Source: Bacteroidota bacterium
Lineage (GTDB): Bacteria > Bacteroidota > Ignavibacteria > UBA10030 > SZUA-254
Assembly (NCBI GenBank): GCA_036522515.1
Contig: DATDFQ010000015.1
Coordinates: 62,001 to 126,000, forward strand
Direction: 5' to 3'
Length of the DNA stretch: 64,000 bases
Position 1 is the stretch's first letter; each line of letters starts with the position of its first letter. A program made the position numbers and the translations under genes. Of the stretch, positions 16,134 through 23,786 are shown one piece after another. A model generated the notes under the pieces. It had not been told where the DNA came from. It saw nothing but the letters and a program-made list of their open reading frames with translations, and made no database searches.

Positions 16134-17431
16134 TCGGAGAGAAAGCCGAAAATGACCGAAAGCTCCCTGGTCAGCTCGATCCGGTCGTACCTCGCGGCCA
16201 CATCCTCCCTCGTTTTCGGCAGGCCCGCGCCGCGGAACTGGTTGTAAAACCGGATGATCGCCGACGCGATCCCCTCCACGTCGCCGGGATCGACGCAGAC
16301 ACCGGCCCCCGTCTCTTCCACAGCCTGGCGGATAAACCCTTCCGGGACGCAGGCGAGGATCGGCTTCCGGGCACCGATATATTCGTACACCTTCCCCGGC
16401 GACTGGCGGTCGTTCGTCAGCATCATCCAGAGCACGTCGGACGAGCGGAGCTGTTCCACGCACCGGGCATGGTCGAGATACCCGGTCGTGACGACGGTAT
16501 CGTGCAGTTGCATCGAGGTGATCATCTGGAGATGCTCGCTGTGCAGGTGGCCCACGAAACACGCCTCGATCTTCCCCCGCATCTCCGGCCGCTCCGCGAA
16601 CACCTTCCGGAGGGCGTTGAGAAAATACTTCGGGGTCCTGTCGCCGAAGAAAACGCCTGCATGCGTGATGCGCATTTTCCCCGTGTTCGCGCGGGGCGGA
16701 TCCTCGTGCTCAAAGTCCCGGGGGTCGAACCCCTGCGGCAGGATCACGACATCGTCGTAGCTCAGGAATTTGTGGCGGTTCAGGATCAGCTCCTTGACCC
16801 GCCGGTTCGTGGTGACGATTTTCGAAGCGGCGTGGAGGGACTCCTTCTCGCGGCGGGCGTTCAGGTACCGGTGGACGGGGGTCGGGTAGTACTTGAACGG
16901 GAACTCGAGCCACGGGTCGCGGTAATCCAGCACCAGCGGTTTGTTCCACCTGCGGTGCAGTTCGAGCCCGATCAAAAAATCCGTAAAGGGCGGCCCGGTG
17001 GCGAAGAGGAGGTCGAATTGTTTCCGCGCATGGAGCGCCTCCGCCGCCCGCACCGCCTTCCGCTTCCAGAAGATCTTGTTGTCGGGGACGAAGAAGAGGT
17101 CGCTCACGAACGTCAGGATCTTTCGCAGCCGCTCGGAGGGCATTTTCACCACCCCCTTCTTCTGAAAAAACCTGTTCGGATCGAGCGAACCGACGCGCTC
17201 GATCTCGACGGAACGGCGGCTGATTTCCTCGAGAAGCGTGTAGTCCTCGGCGAAATAGCCGGTCGGCGTCACCGTCAAAACGGTCGGCTCCCAACCGTAC
17301 TCGGGTAGATACTTGACAAACTTCAAGGTCCGTTGAACTCCGCCCAATCCCATCGGCGGAAAGTAATAGGCGATGACGAGCACCTTCCGCAGTGCGGGCG
17401 CCTGGGACTGGTCGGGTGTACCCGTCGGCAT
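16130..17431 (-). CDS. Glycosyltransferase, GT4-like (GT-B fold)
   Basis: A 433-residue protein. The N-terminal Rossmann part carries AYYFPPMGLGGVQRTLKF, the typical acceptor-domain loop of GT4-like enzymes. A middle ITHAGVFFGDRTP starts the donor domain. YEYIGARKPILACVPEGF near residue 350 is the nucleotide-sugar binding region. It probably adds a sugar to a lipid-linked or surface glycan in the cytoplasm. The acceptor is unknown. It overlaps purD by four bases and lies 2 bases after the M24 peptidase gene. Confidence 0.84.
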   Translation of the reverse strand: MPTGTPDQSQAPALRKVLVIAYYFPPMGLGGVQRTLKFVKYLPEYGWEPTVLTVTPTGYFAEDYTLLEEISRRSVEIERVGSLDPNRFFQKKGVVKMPSERLRKILTFVSDLFFVPDNKIFWKRKAVRAAEALHARKQFDLLFATGPPFTDFLIGLELHRRWNKPLVLDYRDPWLEFPFKYYPTPVHRYLNARREKESLHAASKIVTTNRRVKELILNRHKFLSYDDVVILPQGFDPRDFEHEDPPRANTGKMRITHAGVFFGDRTPKYFLNALRKVFAERPEMRGKIEACFVGHLHSEHLQMITSMQLHDTVVTTGYLDHARCVEQLRSSDVLWMMLTNDRQSPGKVYEYIGARKPILACVPEGFIRQAVEETGAGVCVDPGDVEGIASAIIRFYNQFRGAGLPKTREDVAARYDRIELTRELSVIFGFLSE

Positions 17432-17433
17432 GC

Positions 17434-18537
17434 TCAGAGAACGATCAACTCCTTCGGCGACCGGTTGAGCACCTCGCAGTGATCGGCGCGGATGACGACA
17501 TCGTCCTCGATGCGCACTCCTCCCAGGCCCGCGATGTAGACCCCGGGCTCGATCGTCACGACGTTCCCCGATTGCAGCATCGACGTGCTCAGGACCGAGA
17601 TGCGGGGCGGTTCGTGGATCTGCAACCCCAGGCCGTGGCCCAGCGAATGCCGGAAATACCGGTCGTATCCCTCGCGCCGGATGAGGCCTCTCGCAACCGC
17701 GTCCAGGTCGCCGGTTTTCACCCCGCTTCTCGCCGCATCGATGGCGCGCAACTGGGCATCCAGCACGGTGTAGTAGATTTTTTTCGCCTCCGGGAGTGGC
17801 CTGCCCACCGCCACCGTCCTGGTCATGTCGCTGTGGTACCCGCCGTAGACGCAGCCGAAATCGAGCGTGACCATCTCCCTCGAAGCGATCTTCTTCATCG
17901 ACGCCCGGCCGTGGGGCAGCGCGCCCCTCTCGCCGCTGGCGACGATCGTCTCGAACGCGTCCCCTTCCGCCCCGTACTTTCGCTGGCGGTAGGAGATCTC
18001 GGCCGAGATATCCTGCTCGCGGAGCCCCGGTCTGATCATCCCCAGGATGTCCGAGAAGACGCGGTCGGTGATCTCAACCGCCTTCCTGATGTTGCCGATC
18101 TCGGCCTCGTCCTTGACCACGGCAATTTTTTCGATACAGTCGGCCTTGGGACAGAACACGGCTTTCGGAAAGCTCTTTTTGAAGAGGGAGTACTGCGCGT
18201 ACGTCAGCGTGTTGCCGTCGAATCCGACCCGTTGCCCGGGGAGCAGTAGCTTCCGGCGCTTCATTTCCTCGAGAACGCCGTCGGCGCAGATCGCGATCCG
18301 CCAGTTGCGCACCTCGTTCCGCACCTGATCGGTGTACCGTCCGTCGGTCAACAGAGTCGCCCCCCCGGAGGTGATCAGGCCGGCGCCGCTCGATCCGGAA
18401 AAACCGCTGAGGTAGCGGAGATGGGGCTGAAAGGTCACCAGGAACGAGTCGACCTTGAGAGAGGCAAACTGGGACCGGAGACTGTTGAGCCTCGCGCGGA
18501 AGGGCGGAAATATGCGCCTGGCCGGGACCTGGCTCAT
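17434..18537 (-). CDS. M24-family metallopeptidase (Xaa-Pro aminopeptidase-like)
   Basis: A 367-residue protein starting at ATG 18537, which overlaps the guaB stop by four bases; upstream codons in frame are a guaB shadow. A creatinase-type N-domain (LRYLSGFSGSSGAGLIT, LLTDGRYTDQ) precedes the pita-bread catalytic domain. Metal ligands are visible in TLDFGCVYGGYHSDMTRT (Asp pair), SLGHGLGLQIHEPP (His), TIEPGVYI (Glu) and RIEDDVVI (Glu). It likely removes N-terminal residues before proline from peptides in the cytoplasm. Confidence 0.92.
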   Translation of the reverse strand: MSQVPARRIFPPFRARLNSLRSQFASLKVDSFLVTFQPHLRYLSGFSGSSGAGLITSGGATLLTDGRYTDQVRNEVRNWRIAICADGVLEEMKRRKLLLPGQRVGFDGNTLTYAQYSLFKKSFPKAVFCPKADCIEKIAVVKDEAEIGNIRKAVEITDRVFSDILGMIRPGLREQDISAEISYRQRKYGAEGDAFETIVASGERGALPHGRASMKKIASREMVTLDFGCVYGGYHSDMTRTVAVGRPLPEAKKIYYTVLDAQLRAIDAARSGVKTGDLDAVARGLIRREGYDRYFRHSLGHGLGLQIHEPPRISVLSTSMLQSGNVVTIEPGVYIAGLGGVRIEDDVVIRADHCEVLNRSPKELIVL

Positions 18538-20000
18538 GAGTAGTAGTTGGGGGGTTCCTTGGTGATCGACACGTCGTGCGGGTGGCTCTCGCGGTTTCCC
18601 GCCTCGGAAACTCTGACGAATTGCGTTTCTTTTTTCATCTGTGCGACGCCGCGGCAACCGCAATATCCCATCGCCGCCCGGAGCCCTCCGATGAGCTGAA
18701 AGACGGTGTCGGAAAGGGGTCCCTTGTACGGCACCCTCCCCTCGATCCCCTCCGGGACCAGCTTCGGAAGGTCGTCCTCCACGTCCTGAAAGTAGCGGTC
18801 GCTGCTCCCCTTCTTCATCGCGTCGACGGATCCCATTCCCCGGTACATCTTGTAGCTCCTCCCCTCGAAGAGGATCTTCTCGCCCGGACTCTCGTCGACG
18901 CCGGCGAAGAGGTTCCCGATCATCACACAATCGGCTCCCGCCCCGATCGCCTTGGCGAGGTCGCCCGTCTGCTTGATCCCCCCGTCTGCGATCACCGGCA
19001 CCTTCGAGCGGGCGGCCGCCCTCGCACAATCGTAGATCGCGGTCACCTGCGGGATGCCGATGCCCGCGATGATACGGGTCGTGCAGATGGAGCCCGGCCC
19101 GATCCCCACCTTCACCCCGTCGACCCCCGAACGGACAAGGTCGAGCACGGCTTCCGCGGTTCCGACATTTCCGGCGATCAGTTCGCACTCCGGGAACTTC
19201 GCCTTGATGCGTTTGATGGCCTCGAGGACTCCGCGGGAATGCCCGTGCGCGGTATCGACGACGACGACATCGGCGCCGGCGCCGAGAAGCGCCGAGACCC
19301 GTTCGATCGCATCGGGAGTGACTCCCACTGCCGCCCCCACCCGCAGGCGCCCGTGCGGGTCCTTGCACGCGTTGGGATGATGCTTCTTCTTCTGCATGTC
19401 CTTCACGGTGATGAGGCCGCGCAGGTATCCCCGTTTGTCCACCACGGGGAGTTTCTCAATCCGGTGTTTCTGCAGGATTTTTTCGGCCCGTTCGAGCGTG
19501 GTTCCGACCGGAGCCGTGACGAGATCCTTGCCGGTCATAAGATCCGAAACAGGAAGGCCGTGGTCCGGTTCGAAGCGGATGTCGCGATGAGTGACGATGC
19601 CGGCGAGTTTCCCCCGGGCGTCCACGATCGGTATCCCGGAGATCTTGTACTTCGACATCAGCTGGATGGCATCCCCGACGGTCTGATGGGGCTGCATCGT
19701 GACGGGGTTGAGGAGCATGCCGCTTTCGGAGCGCTTGACCCTCTCGACCTGGATCGACTGATCCTCGATCGACATGTTCTTGTGGAGGATTCCGATCCCG
19801 CCTTCGCGCGCGAGCGCGATCGCCAGCTCCGCCTCCGTGACGGTGTCCATGGCCGCCGAAACGAGCGGGATATTCAGGGTGATGTGGCGGGAGAGCCTGG
19901 TGGTGACATCCGCTTCGCGGGGGAGGACGTCCGACTTGCGCGGCACGAGCAGCACGTCGTCGAACGTGATCGCATCGCCGAGGAATTTTCTAACGGGCAT
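18534..20000 (-). CDS. guaB: Inosine-5'-monophosphate dehydrogenase
   Basis: A 488-residue protein from ATG 20000, the same length as E. coli GuaB. An upstream in-frame TTG (20027) is rejected because the purine-rich ribosome-binding sequence lies between it and this [13 protein letters not shown] opens the barrel, with a CBS pair inserted at about 95-205. C306 in [10 protein letters not shown] is the catalytic cysteine. It oxidises IMP to XMP with NAD+, the committed step to GMP. Second gene of the operon, 57 bases after the acyl-CoA dehydrogenase. Confidence 0.96.
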   Translation of the reverse strand: MPVRKFLGDAITFDDVLLVPRKSDVLPREADVTTRLSRHITLNIPLVSAAMDTVTEAELAIALAREGGIGILHKNMSIEDQSIQVERVKRSESGMLLNPVTMQPHQTVGDAIQLMSKYKISGIPIVDARGKLAGIVTHRDIRFEPDHGLPVSDLMTGKDLVTAPVGTTLERAEKILQKHRIEKLPVVDKRGYLRGLITVKDMQKKKHHPNACKDPHGRLRVGAAVGVTPDAIERVSALLGAGADVVVVDTAHGHSRGVLEAIKRIKAKFPECELIAGNVGTAEAVLDLVRSGVDGVKVGIGPGSICTTRIIAGIGIPQVTAIYDCARAAARSKVPVIADGGIKQTGDLAKAIGAGADCVMIGNLFAGVDESPGEKILFEGRSYKMYRGMGSVDAMKKGSSDRYFQDVEDDLPKLVPEGIEGRVPYKGPLSDTVFQLIGGLRAAMGYCGCRGVAQMKKETQFVRVSEAGNRESHPHDVSITKEPPNYYS

Positions 20001-20057
20001 CGGTGACACCTGCTCCTGTTGGTTCAATGACGGTGAATCCCCGCCGCCGCGATCGCA

Positions 20058-21227
20058 TCAGAGATACGCCGGAATTCCGGTGATATCCTCTCCGACGATG
20101 AGCGTGTGCATTTCGTGCGTGCCCTCATAGGTCTTCACGGATTCGAGATTCGCCATGTGGCGCATGACGGGGTATTCGTCGAGAATTCCATTCGCTCCGA
20201 GGACCTCCCGGGCCGTCCTTGCGATCTCCAGCGCGTGGAAGACGTTGTTCCGCTTCGCCATCGAGACCTGCTTGAAGCGCAGCTTGCCCTGGTCCTTCAA
20301 CCGCCCGAGCTGGAGCGCGAGGAGTTGCGCTTTCGTTATCTCCGTCACCATTCCGACGAGCTTCTCCTGGATCAGCTGGAACGAGGCGATCGGTTTGCCG
20401 AATTGGATCCGCGATTTGGCGTAGGCGAGCGCGGTATCGTAGCACGCCATCGCCGCCCCCGTCGCTCCCCACGCGATTCCGTACCGCGCCTGGTTCAGGC
20501 ACATGAGAGGCGACTTCAGGCCCTGGGCCTTCGGCAGCATGTTCTCTTTGGGGATCGTACAATCCTGAAAAATAAGTTCGGAGGTGACCGACGCCCGGAG
20601 CGAGTGCTTTCCCCTCATCTCCGGGGTGCTGAAACCTTTGGTCCCCTTTTCCACCAGGAAGCCGTGGATGACGCCGTTCAATTTCGCCCAGACGACGGCC
20701 ACGTCGGCGATCGTGCCGTTGGTGATCCACATCTTTGCGCCGTTGAGCACGTAGCTGTTGCCCCGCTCTTCGGCCCGGGTGATCATGCCGCCCGGGTTGG
20801 AGCCGTAGTCCGGTTCCGTCAGGCCGAAGCAGCCGATCTTCTCACCGGACGCCAGTTTCGGCAACCAGGAGTCTTTCTGCTCTTCGGAGCCGAAGGTATA
20901 CAACGGGTACATGACGAGCGCGCTCTGAACGGAGGAGAAACTCCGGATTCCGCTGTCGCCGCGCTCCAATTCCTGCATCACGAGGCCATAGGCCACGTTG
21001 TTCATCTCCGCGCAGCCGTATTTCGCCGGGAGGGTGGACCCGAACATCCCGAGGTCCGCCATCTTCCGGACGAGATCGACCGGAAACGTTCCCGCGCGGT
21101 TATGCTTCTCGATGATGGGCAGGACATGGTCATCGACGAACTCCCTGACGGTATCGCGCACGAGAAGCTCCTCCTCGGAAAGAAGGCTCGCGATATCGTA
21201 ATAGTCTACCCCGTAAAACTTTGGCAT
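20058..21227 (-). CDS. Acyl-CoA dehydrogenase, glutaryl-CoA dehydrogenase-like
   Basis: A 389-residue flavoenzyme. CFGLTEPDYGSNPGGM, AKMWITNGTIADVAVVWAK and the C-terminal TYEGTHEMHTLIVGEDITG (catalytic E368) are closest to glutaryl-CoA dehydrogenases, which oxidise and decarboxylate glutaryl-CoA from lysine or aromatic breakdown. The true substrate cannot be fixed by eye. First gene of a seven-gene operon otherwise devoted to nucleotide and glycan synthesis. A strong promoter-like site lies about 90 bases upstream. Confidence 0.9.
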   Translation of the reverse strand: MPKFYGVDYYDIASLLSEEELLVRDTVREFVDDHVLPIIEKHNRAGTFPVDLVRKMADLGMFGSTLPAKYGCAEMNNVAYGLVMQELERGDSGIRSFSSVQSALVMYPLYTFGSEEQKDSWLPKLASGEKIGCFGLTEPDYGSNPGGMITRAEERGNSYVLNGAKMWITNGTIADVAVVWAKLNGVIHGFLVEKGTKGFSTPEMRGKHSLRASVTSELIFQDCTIPKENMLPKAQGLKSPLMCLNQARYGIAWGATGAAMACYDTALAYAKSRIQFGKPIASFQLIQEKLVGMVTEITKAQLLALQLGRLKDQGKLRFKQVSMAKRNNVFHALEIARTAREVLGANGILDEYPVMRHMANLESVKTYEGTHEMHTLIVGEDITGIPAYL

Positions 21228-21311
21228 CGGAAGGTCTATTCGGTGATTACTACAAAAAAAGCCCCGTCCGCGAAATCGAACTCAGGGCGCAGTGTGCGTG
21301 ATACCGGCAGG

Positions 21312-21340
21312 AAATTACGAAAATATAGCAGGAATGTCAA
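21312..21340 (-). promoter_or_regulatory. Predicted promoter for the acyl-CoA dehydrogenase-guaB-purD-meaB operon
   Basis: On the minus strand a perfect TTGACA (21340-21335), 17-base spacer, TAATTT (21317-21312). It heads a tightly packed seven-gene transcript ending with meaB. Confidence 0.55.
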
Positions 21341-21361
21341 ACATTGGGGTCATTCCGTGGT

Positions 21362-21495
21362 GTCTCAATTTGGCCGAACGTCTCTCCACCTCGTCATGCT
21401 GACATGCTCCTGGTCAGCATCTTTCAACTCTTTTATAAAGATCCCGACCTAAAACATGTCGGGATGACGAGAGAAGGTGAAACTGCGGCGCTACC
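21362..21495 (+). repeat. Long intergenic repeat, family 2, copy B
   Basis: Starts GTCTCAATTTGGCCGAACG and ends ACTGCGGCGCTACC. The two inner hairpins are the same as in copy A. It is in inverted orientation to copy A (12790-12926) and nearly identical to it. Confidence 0.9.
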
Positions 21496-21515
21496 CGTCA
21501 CTCCGGCGCGGCGCG

Positions 21516-22856
21516 TCAGTCGACGACGATCCCGTATTCCTTGATCTTGAGATAGAGGCCTTTCTCGCTGATGTTGAGGGCCTCGGCGCTCTTTTTCCGG
21601 TTGCCCTTGAACATTTTCAGGACCTTCTCAATGTGCTGCTTCTCGAACGCCTCGATCGCCAGCGTCTCGGGAATGGCCTCGGAGTGGCGGTCGGTCAGGT
21701 GAAGGTCGGCGACGTCGATGACCTCGCCGGGCGAGAGGATGATCGCGCCCTCGATGACATGTTCGAGCTCCCGCACGTTCCCGGGCCAGTCGTACATCAT
21801 CAGGGCTTCGAGGGCCCGGTCGGCGAGCTTCTTGGGCTCCTTCGATTTCGATTTCTTCCTGAGGAAATATTGGACGAGCGAAGGAATGTCCTCGCGGTGA
21901 TCCTTGAGGGGAGGCATGCGTATCGTCACGACGTTGAGGCGGTAGAGCAGGTCTTCGCGGAAGCGGCCGGCCCGCGCCTCGTCCTGGAGGCTCTTATTCG
22001 TCGCCGACAGGACGCGCACGTCCGCTTTGAGCTCGACCGTCCCCCCCACCCGCCGGAAGTCCCCGGTCTCCAGAAACCGAAGCAACTTGGGCTGGATGAT
22101 GGGGCTGATATCCCCGACCTCGTCAAGGAAGAGCGTGCCGCCGTTGGCCACTTCCACGAGGCCCGGCTTCGCCTGGTATGCGTTGGTGAACGCCCCCTTC
22201 TCGTGCCCGAATAATTCGCTCTCGAGCAACGAATCCGGAATCGAAGAGCAGTTGACGGGAACGAACGGCCGCTCCTTCCGGGGGCTCGCCTTGTGGATCA
22301 GGTTTGCGATCAGCTCTTTCCCCGTTCCGCTCAGTCCGTAAATAAGCACGATCGAATCGCTCGCCGCGACGCGGCGCGCGCTTTCGATCACGTCCTGGAG
22401 GGCTTTGCTCCCGCCGACGAGCTCGAATCCGCCCGACTTCCGGTCCAGCTCGGTCTGGAGCAGCTTGTTGTCGATGGAGAGTTTCTTCCGCTCGATTGCG
22501 CGAAGGATCGTCTGCTCGATCTGCTCGATGTCGTACGGCTTGCCGAGAACCTCGTAGGCGCCGAGCTTCGTGCTTTCGACGGCCATTTTAAGGTCGGCGA
22601 ACTGCGAAAGGATGATGACCTGCGAGGAGGGCGAGTGGGCCTGGATGAACTGGAGCACCTCGCGCCCGTCGACGCGCGGCATTTTCATGTCGAGAAGAAC
22701 GACGTCGTACAGCTTCTTCTGGATGAGGTTGATTCCTTCGGCTCCGTCAAAGGCGAGGTCAACCTGGTAGGATTGGTGTTCTTCGAGCTCTTCTTTCAGG
22801 AGGGTCGTGATCGAGGCTTCGTCGTCCACGATCAGGATCTGGTAATGCTGCGACAT
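21516..22856 (-). CDS. Sigma-54-type response regulator with altered GAFTNA loop
   Basis: A 446-residue protein. The receiver is about 1-120 (D11/D12, phospho-acceptor D56, K107). The AAA+ domain has Walker A GLSGTGKE at 174-181 and Walker B-like GGTLFLDEVGDIS. The C-terminal Fis-type HTH contains KGNRKKSAEALNISEKGLYLKI. The sigma-54 contact loop reads GAFTNA at 221-226 instead of GAFTGA. It lies 36 bases after a single-domain receiver gene on the same transcript. The target genes and kinase are unknown. Confidence 0.92.
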   Translation of the reverse strand: MSQHYQILIVDDEASITTLLKEELEEHQSYQVDLAFDGAEGINLIQKKLYDVVLLDMKMPRVDGREVLQFIQAHSPSSQVIILSQFADLKMAVESTKLGAYEVLGKPYDIEQIEQTILRAIERKKLSIDNKLLQTELDRKSGGFELVGGSKALQDVIESARRVAASDSIVLIYGLSGTGKELIANLIHKASPRKERPFVPVNCSSIPDSLLESELFGHEKGAFTNAYQAKPGLVEVANGGTLFLDEVGDISPIIQPKLLRFLETGDFRRVGGTVELKADVRVLSATNKSLQDEARAGRFREDLLYRLNVVTIRMPPLKDHREDIPSLVQYFLRKKSKSKEPKKLADRALEALMMYDWPGNVRELEHVIEGAIILSPGEVIDVADLHLTDRHSEAIPETLAIEAFEKQHIEKVLKMFKGNRKKSAEALNISEKGLYLKIKEYGIVVD

Positions 22857-22892
22857 CAGGACGCTCCCCCTTCAGACAGCGAGAGGAAGAAT

Positions 22893-23261
22893 CTACTCAC
22901 TCAACACACGCTCGATGGTAGTCAGGAGGTCGACAAGATCGTACGGCTTGCTGACGAAATCCTCCGCTCCGTGCTTTTTCGACTCGATGGCGTTCTTCAG
23001 GTCGGCAAACCCGGTCAGCATGATCACCTTGACCTTGGGAAAGTCTTTCTTGATGAATTTGAGAACCTCGAACCCGTCCGGCCCGGGCATCTTGATATCG
23101 AGAAGGACCAGATCCACCTTCTTGTTTTGAACCGCGGAGATCGCGTCGTTCCCGTCCACGGCGGTCGCAACGTCGTATCCTGCGCCCGAAAGTTCGTTGC
23201 TCAGGACAGAGCGCAACGCATCCTCATCGTCGACTACCAGGATGTGACTCTTATCAGCCAT
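22893..23261 (-). CDS. Single-domain response regulator (CheY-like)
   Basis: A 122-residue receiver only. Acidic residues D11/D12, phospho-acceptor D55 in LVLLDIKMPGPDGFEV, Thr in VIMLTGFADLK and Lys in FVSKPYD complete the active site. No output domain. It is followed 36 bases later by the sigma-54 regulator, whose receiver is similar (both have QFADLK/GFADLK and an ES[TK]K.G segment), so the pair may be products of duplication or a phosphorelay. No chemotaxis genes are near. Confidence 0.92.
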   Translation of the reverse strand: MADKSHILVVDDEDALRSVLSNELSGAGYDVATAVDGNDAISAVQNKKVDLVLLDIKMPGPDGFEVLKFIKKDFPKVKVIMLTGFADLKNAIESKKHGAEDFVSKPYDLVDLLTTIERVLSE

Positions 23262-23323
23262 ACGCGATTTCCTTGAGAAGATTCATCGATCTGTGAACCG
23301 CCGATTCCGGTTCAGCGTGCCCT

Positions 23324-23352
23324 AAAGTAATCAAATCGGAGAAAAGAAGCAA
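23324..23352 (-). promoter_or_regulatory. Predicted promoter for the two response-regulator genes
   Basis: On the minus strand TTGCTT (23352-23347), 17-base spacer, TACTTT (23329-23324), about 60 bases before the receiver start. A weaker match than others in the window. Confidence 0.4.
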
Positions 23353-23375
23353 CGTTGAACTGCCGGCGGTAATGC

Positions 23376-23511
23376 CTCAGTTCGGCCGTCTCTCTCCCCC
23401 GCTCGTCATGCTGACATGCTCCTGGTCAGCATCTTTCAACGCTTTTAGAAAGATCCCGACCTGAAACATGTCGGGATGACGGCAAAAGATAAAACTGCGA
23501 AACTGCCCTAC
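23376..23511 (+). repeat. Long intergenic repeat, family 2, copy C (diverged)
   Basis: Same order of inner hairpins as copies A and B (CTCGTCATGCTGACATG, TGGTCAGCATCTTTCAAC, GATCCCGACCT, ATGTCGGGATGAC), with a more diverged left end (CTCAGTTCGGCCGTCTCTC) and right end (AAAACTGCGAAACTGCCCTA). Confidence 0.85.
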
Positions 23512-23564
23512 AGGCGGGTGGTGGAGGCGGAAAACCGGGCTCTCAGCGGAGTATCGAAATTGAG

Positions 23565-23638
23565 TCGGGATGCCGGGATTCGAACCCGGGACCTCCTGCG
23601 CCCAAGGCAGGCGCGCTACCGGGCTGCGCTACATCCCG
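23565..23638 (-). tRNA. tRNA-Pro (UGG anticodon)
   Basis: On the minus strand the acceptor stem is CGGGATG / CATCCCG plus discriminator A. The D arm is GCGCAGCCCGGTAGCGC. The anticodon stem CCTGC / GCAGG encloses loop CTTGGGC, with anticodon TGG reading proline CCA codons. The T arm is CCGGG-TTCGAAT-CCCGG. The gene is 74 bases and no CCA is encoded at the 3' end, so the CCA-adding enzyme at 53741-55183 is needed for maturation. A good promoter lies 11 bases upstream. Confidence 0.97.
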
Positions 23639-23648
23639 TCGGGATGGA

Positions 23649-23677
23649 AATATACTCAAATCATTCCGAAGTCGCAA
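23649..23677 (-). promoter_or_regulatory. Predicted promoter for tRNA-Pro
   Basis: On the minus strand TTGCGA (23677-23672), 17-base spacer, TATATT (23654-23649). The -10 ends 11 bases before the first tRNA base, a normal distance for a short-leader stable RNA. This anchors the promoter pattern used for other genes here. Confidence 0.65.
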
Positions 23678-23700
23678 AACCGGCGTGTCATTCTAATCGT

Positions 23701-23780
23701 GTGTCATCCTGAGCGCAGCGAAGGATCTTCTTGTCAAAGGATTGAGATCCTTCGGTCGCTTCGCTCCCTCAGGATGACAC
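23701..23780. repeat. Intergenic hairpin repeat, family 1, copy c
   Basis: GTGTCATCCTGAGCGCAGCG left arm and CTCAGGATGACAC right arm around AAGGATCTTC / GAGATCCTTC. It begins 6 bases after the stop of the minus-strand sugar-dehydrogenase-like gene. Confidence 0.9.
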
Positions 23781-23786
23781 GCACTA

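Larger units (their letters stand above)
23262..23786. other. 525-base stretch without protein genes
   Basis: In order it holds a promoter-like site for the receiver operon (23324-23352), repeat family 2 copy C (23376-23511), the tRNA-Pro gene (23565-23638) with its own promoter (23649-23677), and repeat family 1 copy c (23701-23780). The short open frames across it are translations of the tRNA and repeats, not genes. Confidence 0.85.

Noticed and set aside
12927-21361. A composite transposon bounded by repeat copies A and B
   Set aside because: There is no transposase or integrase between or beside the copies, and the enclosed genes are core metabolism; the repeats are present elsewhere singly.
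21516-23261. A complete two-component system
   Set aside because: Both genes encode response regulators and no histidine kinase is adjacent; the nearest kinase, at 30530-32764, belongs to another transcript.
23476-23712. Plus-strand open frame with the peptide DAGIRTRDLLRPRQ
   Set aside because: It is the translation of the reverse strand of tRNA-Pro, a well-known artefact.
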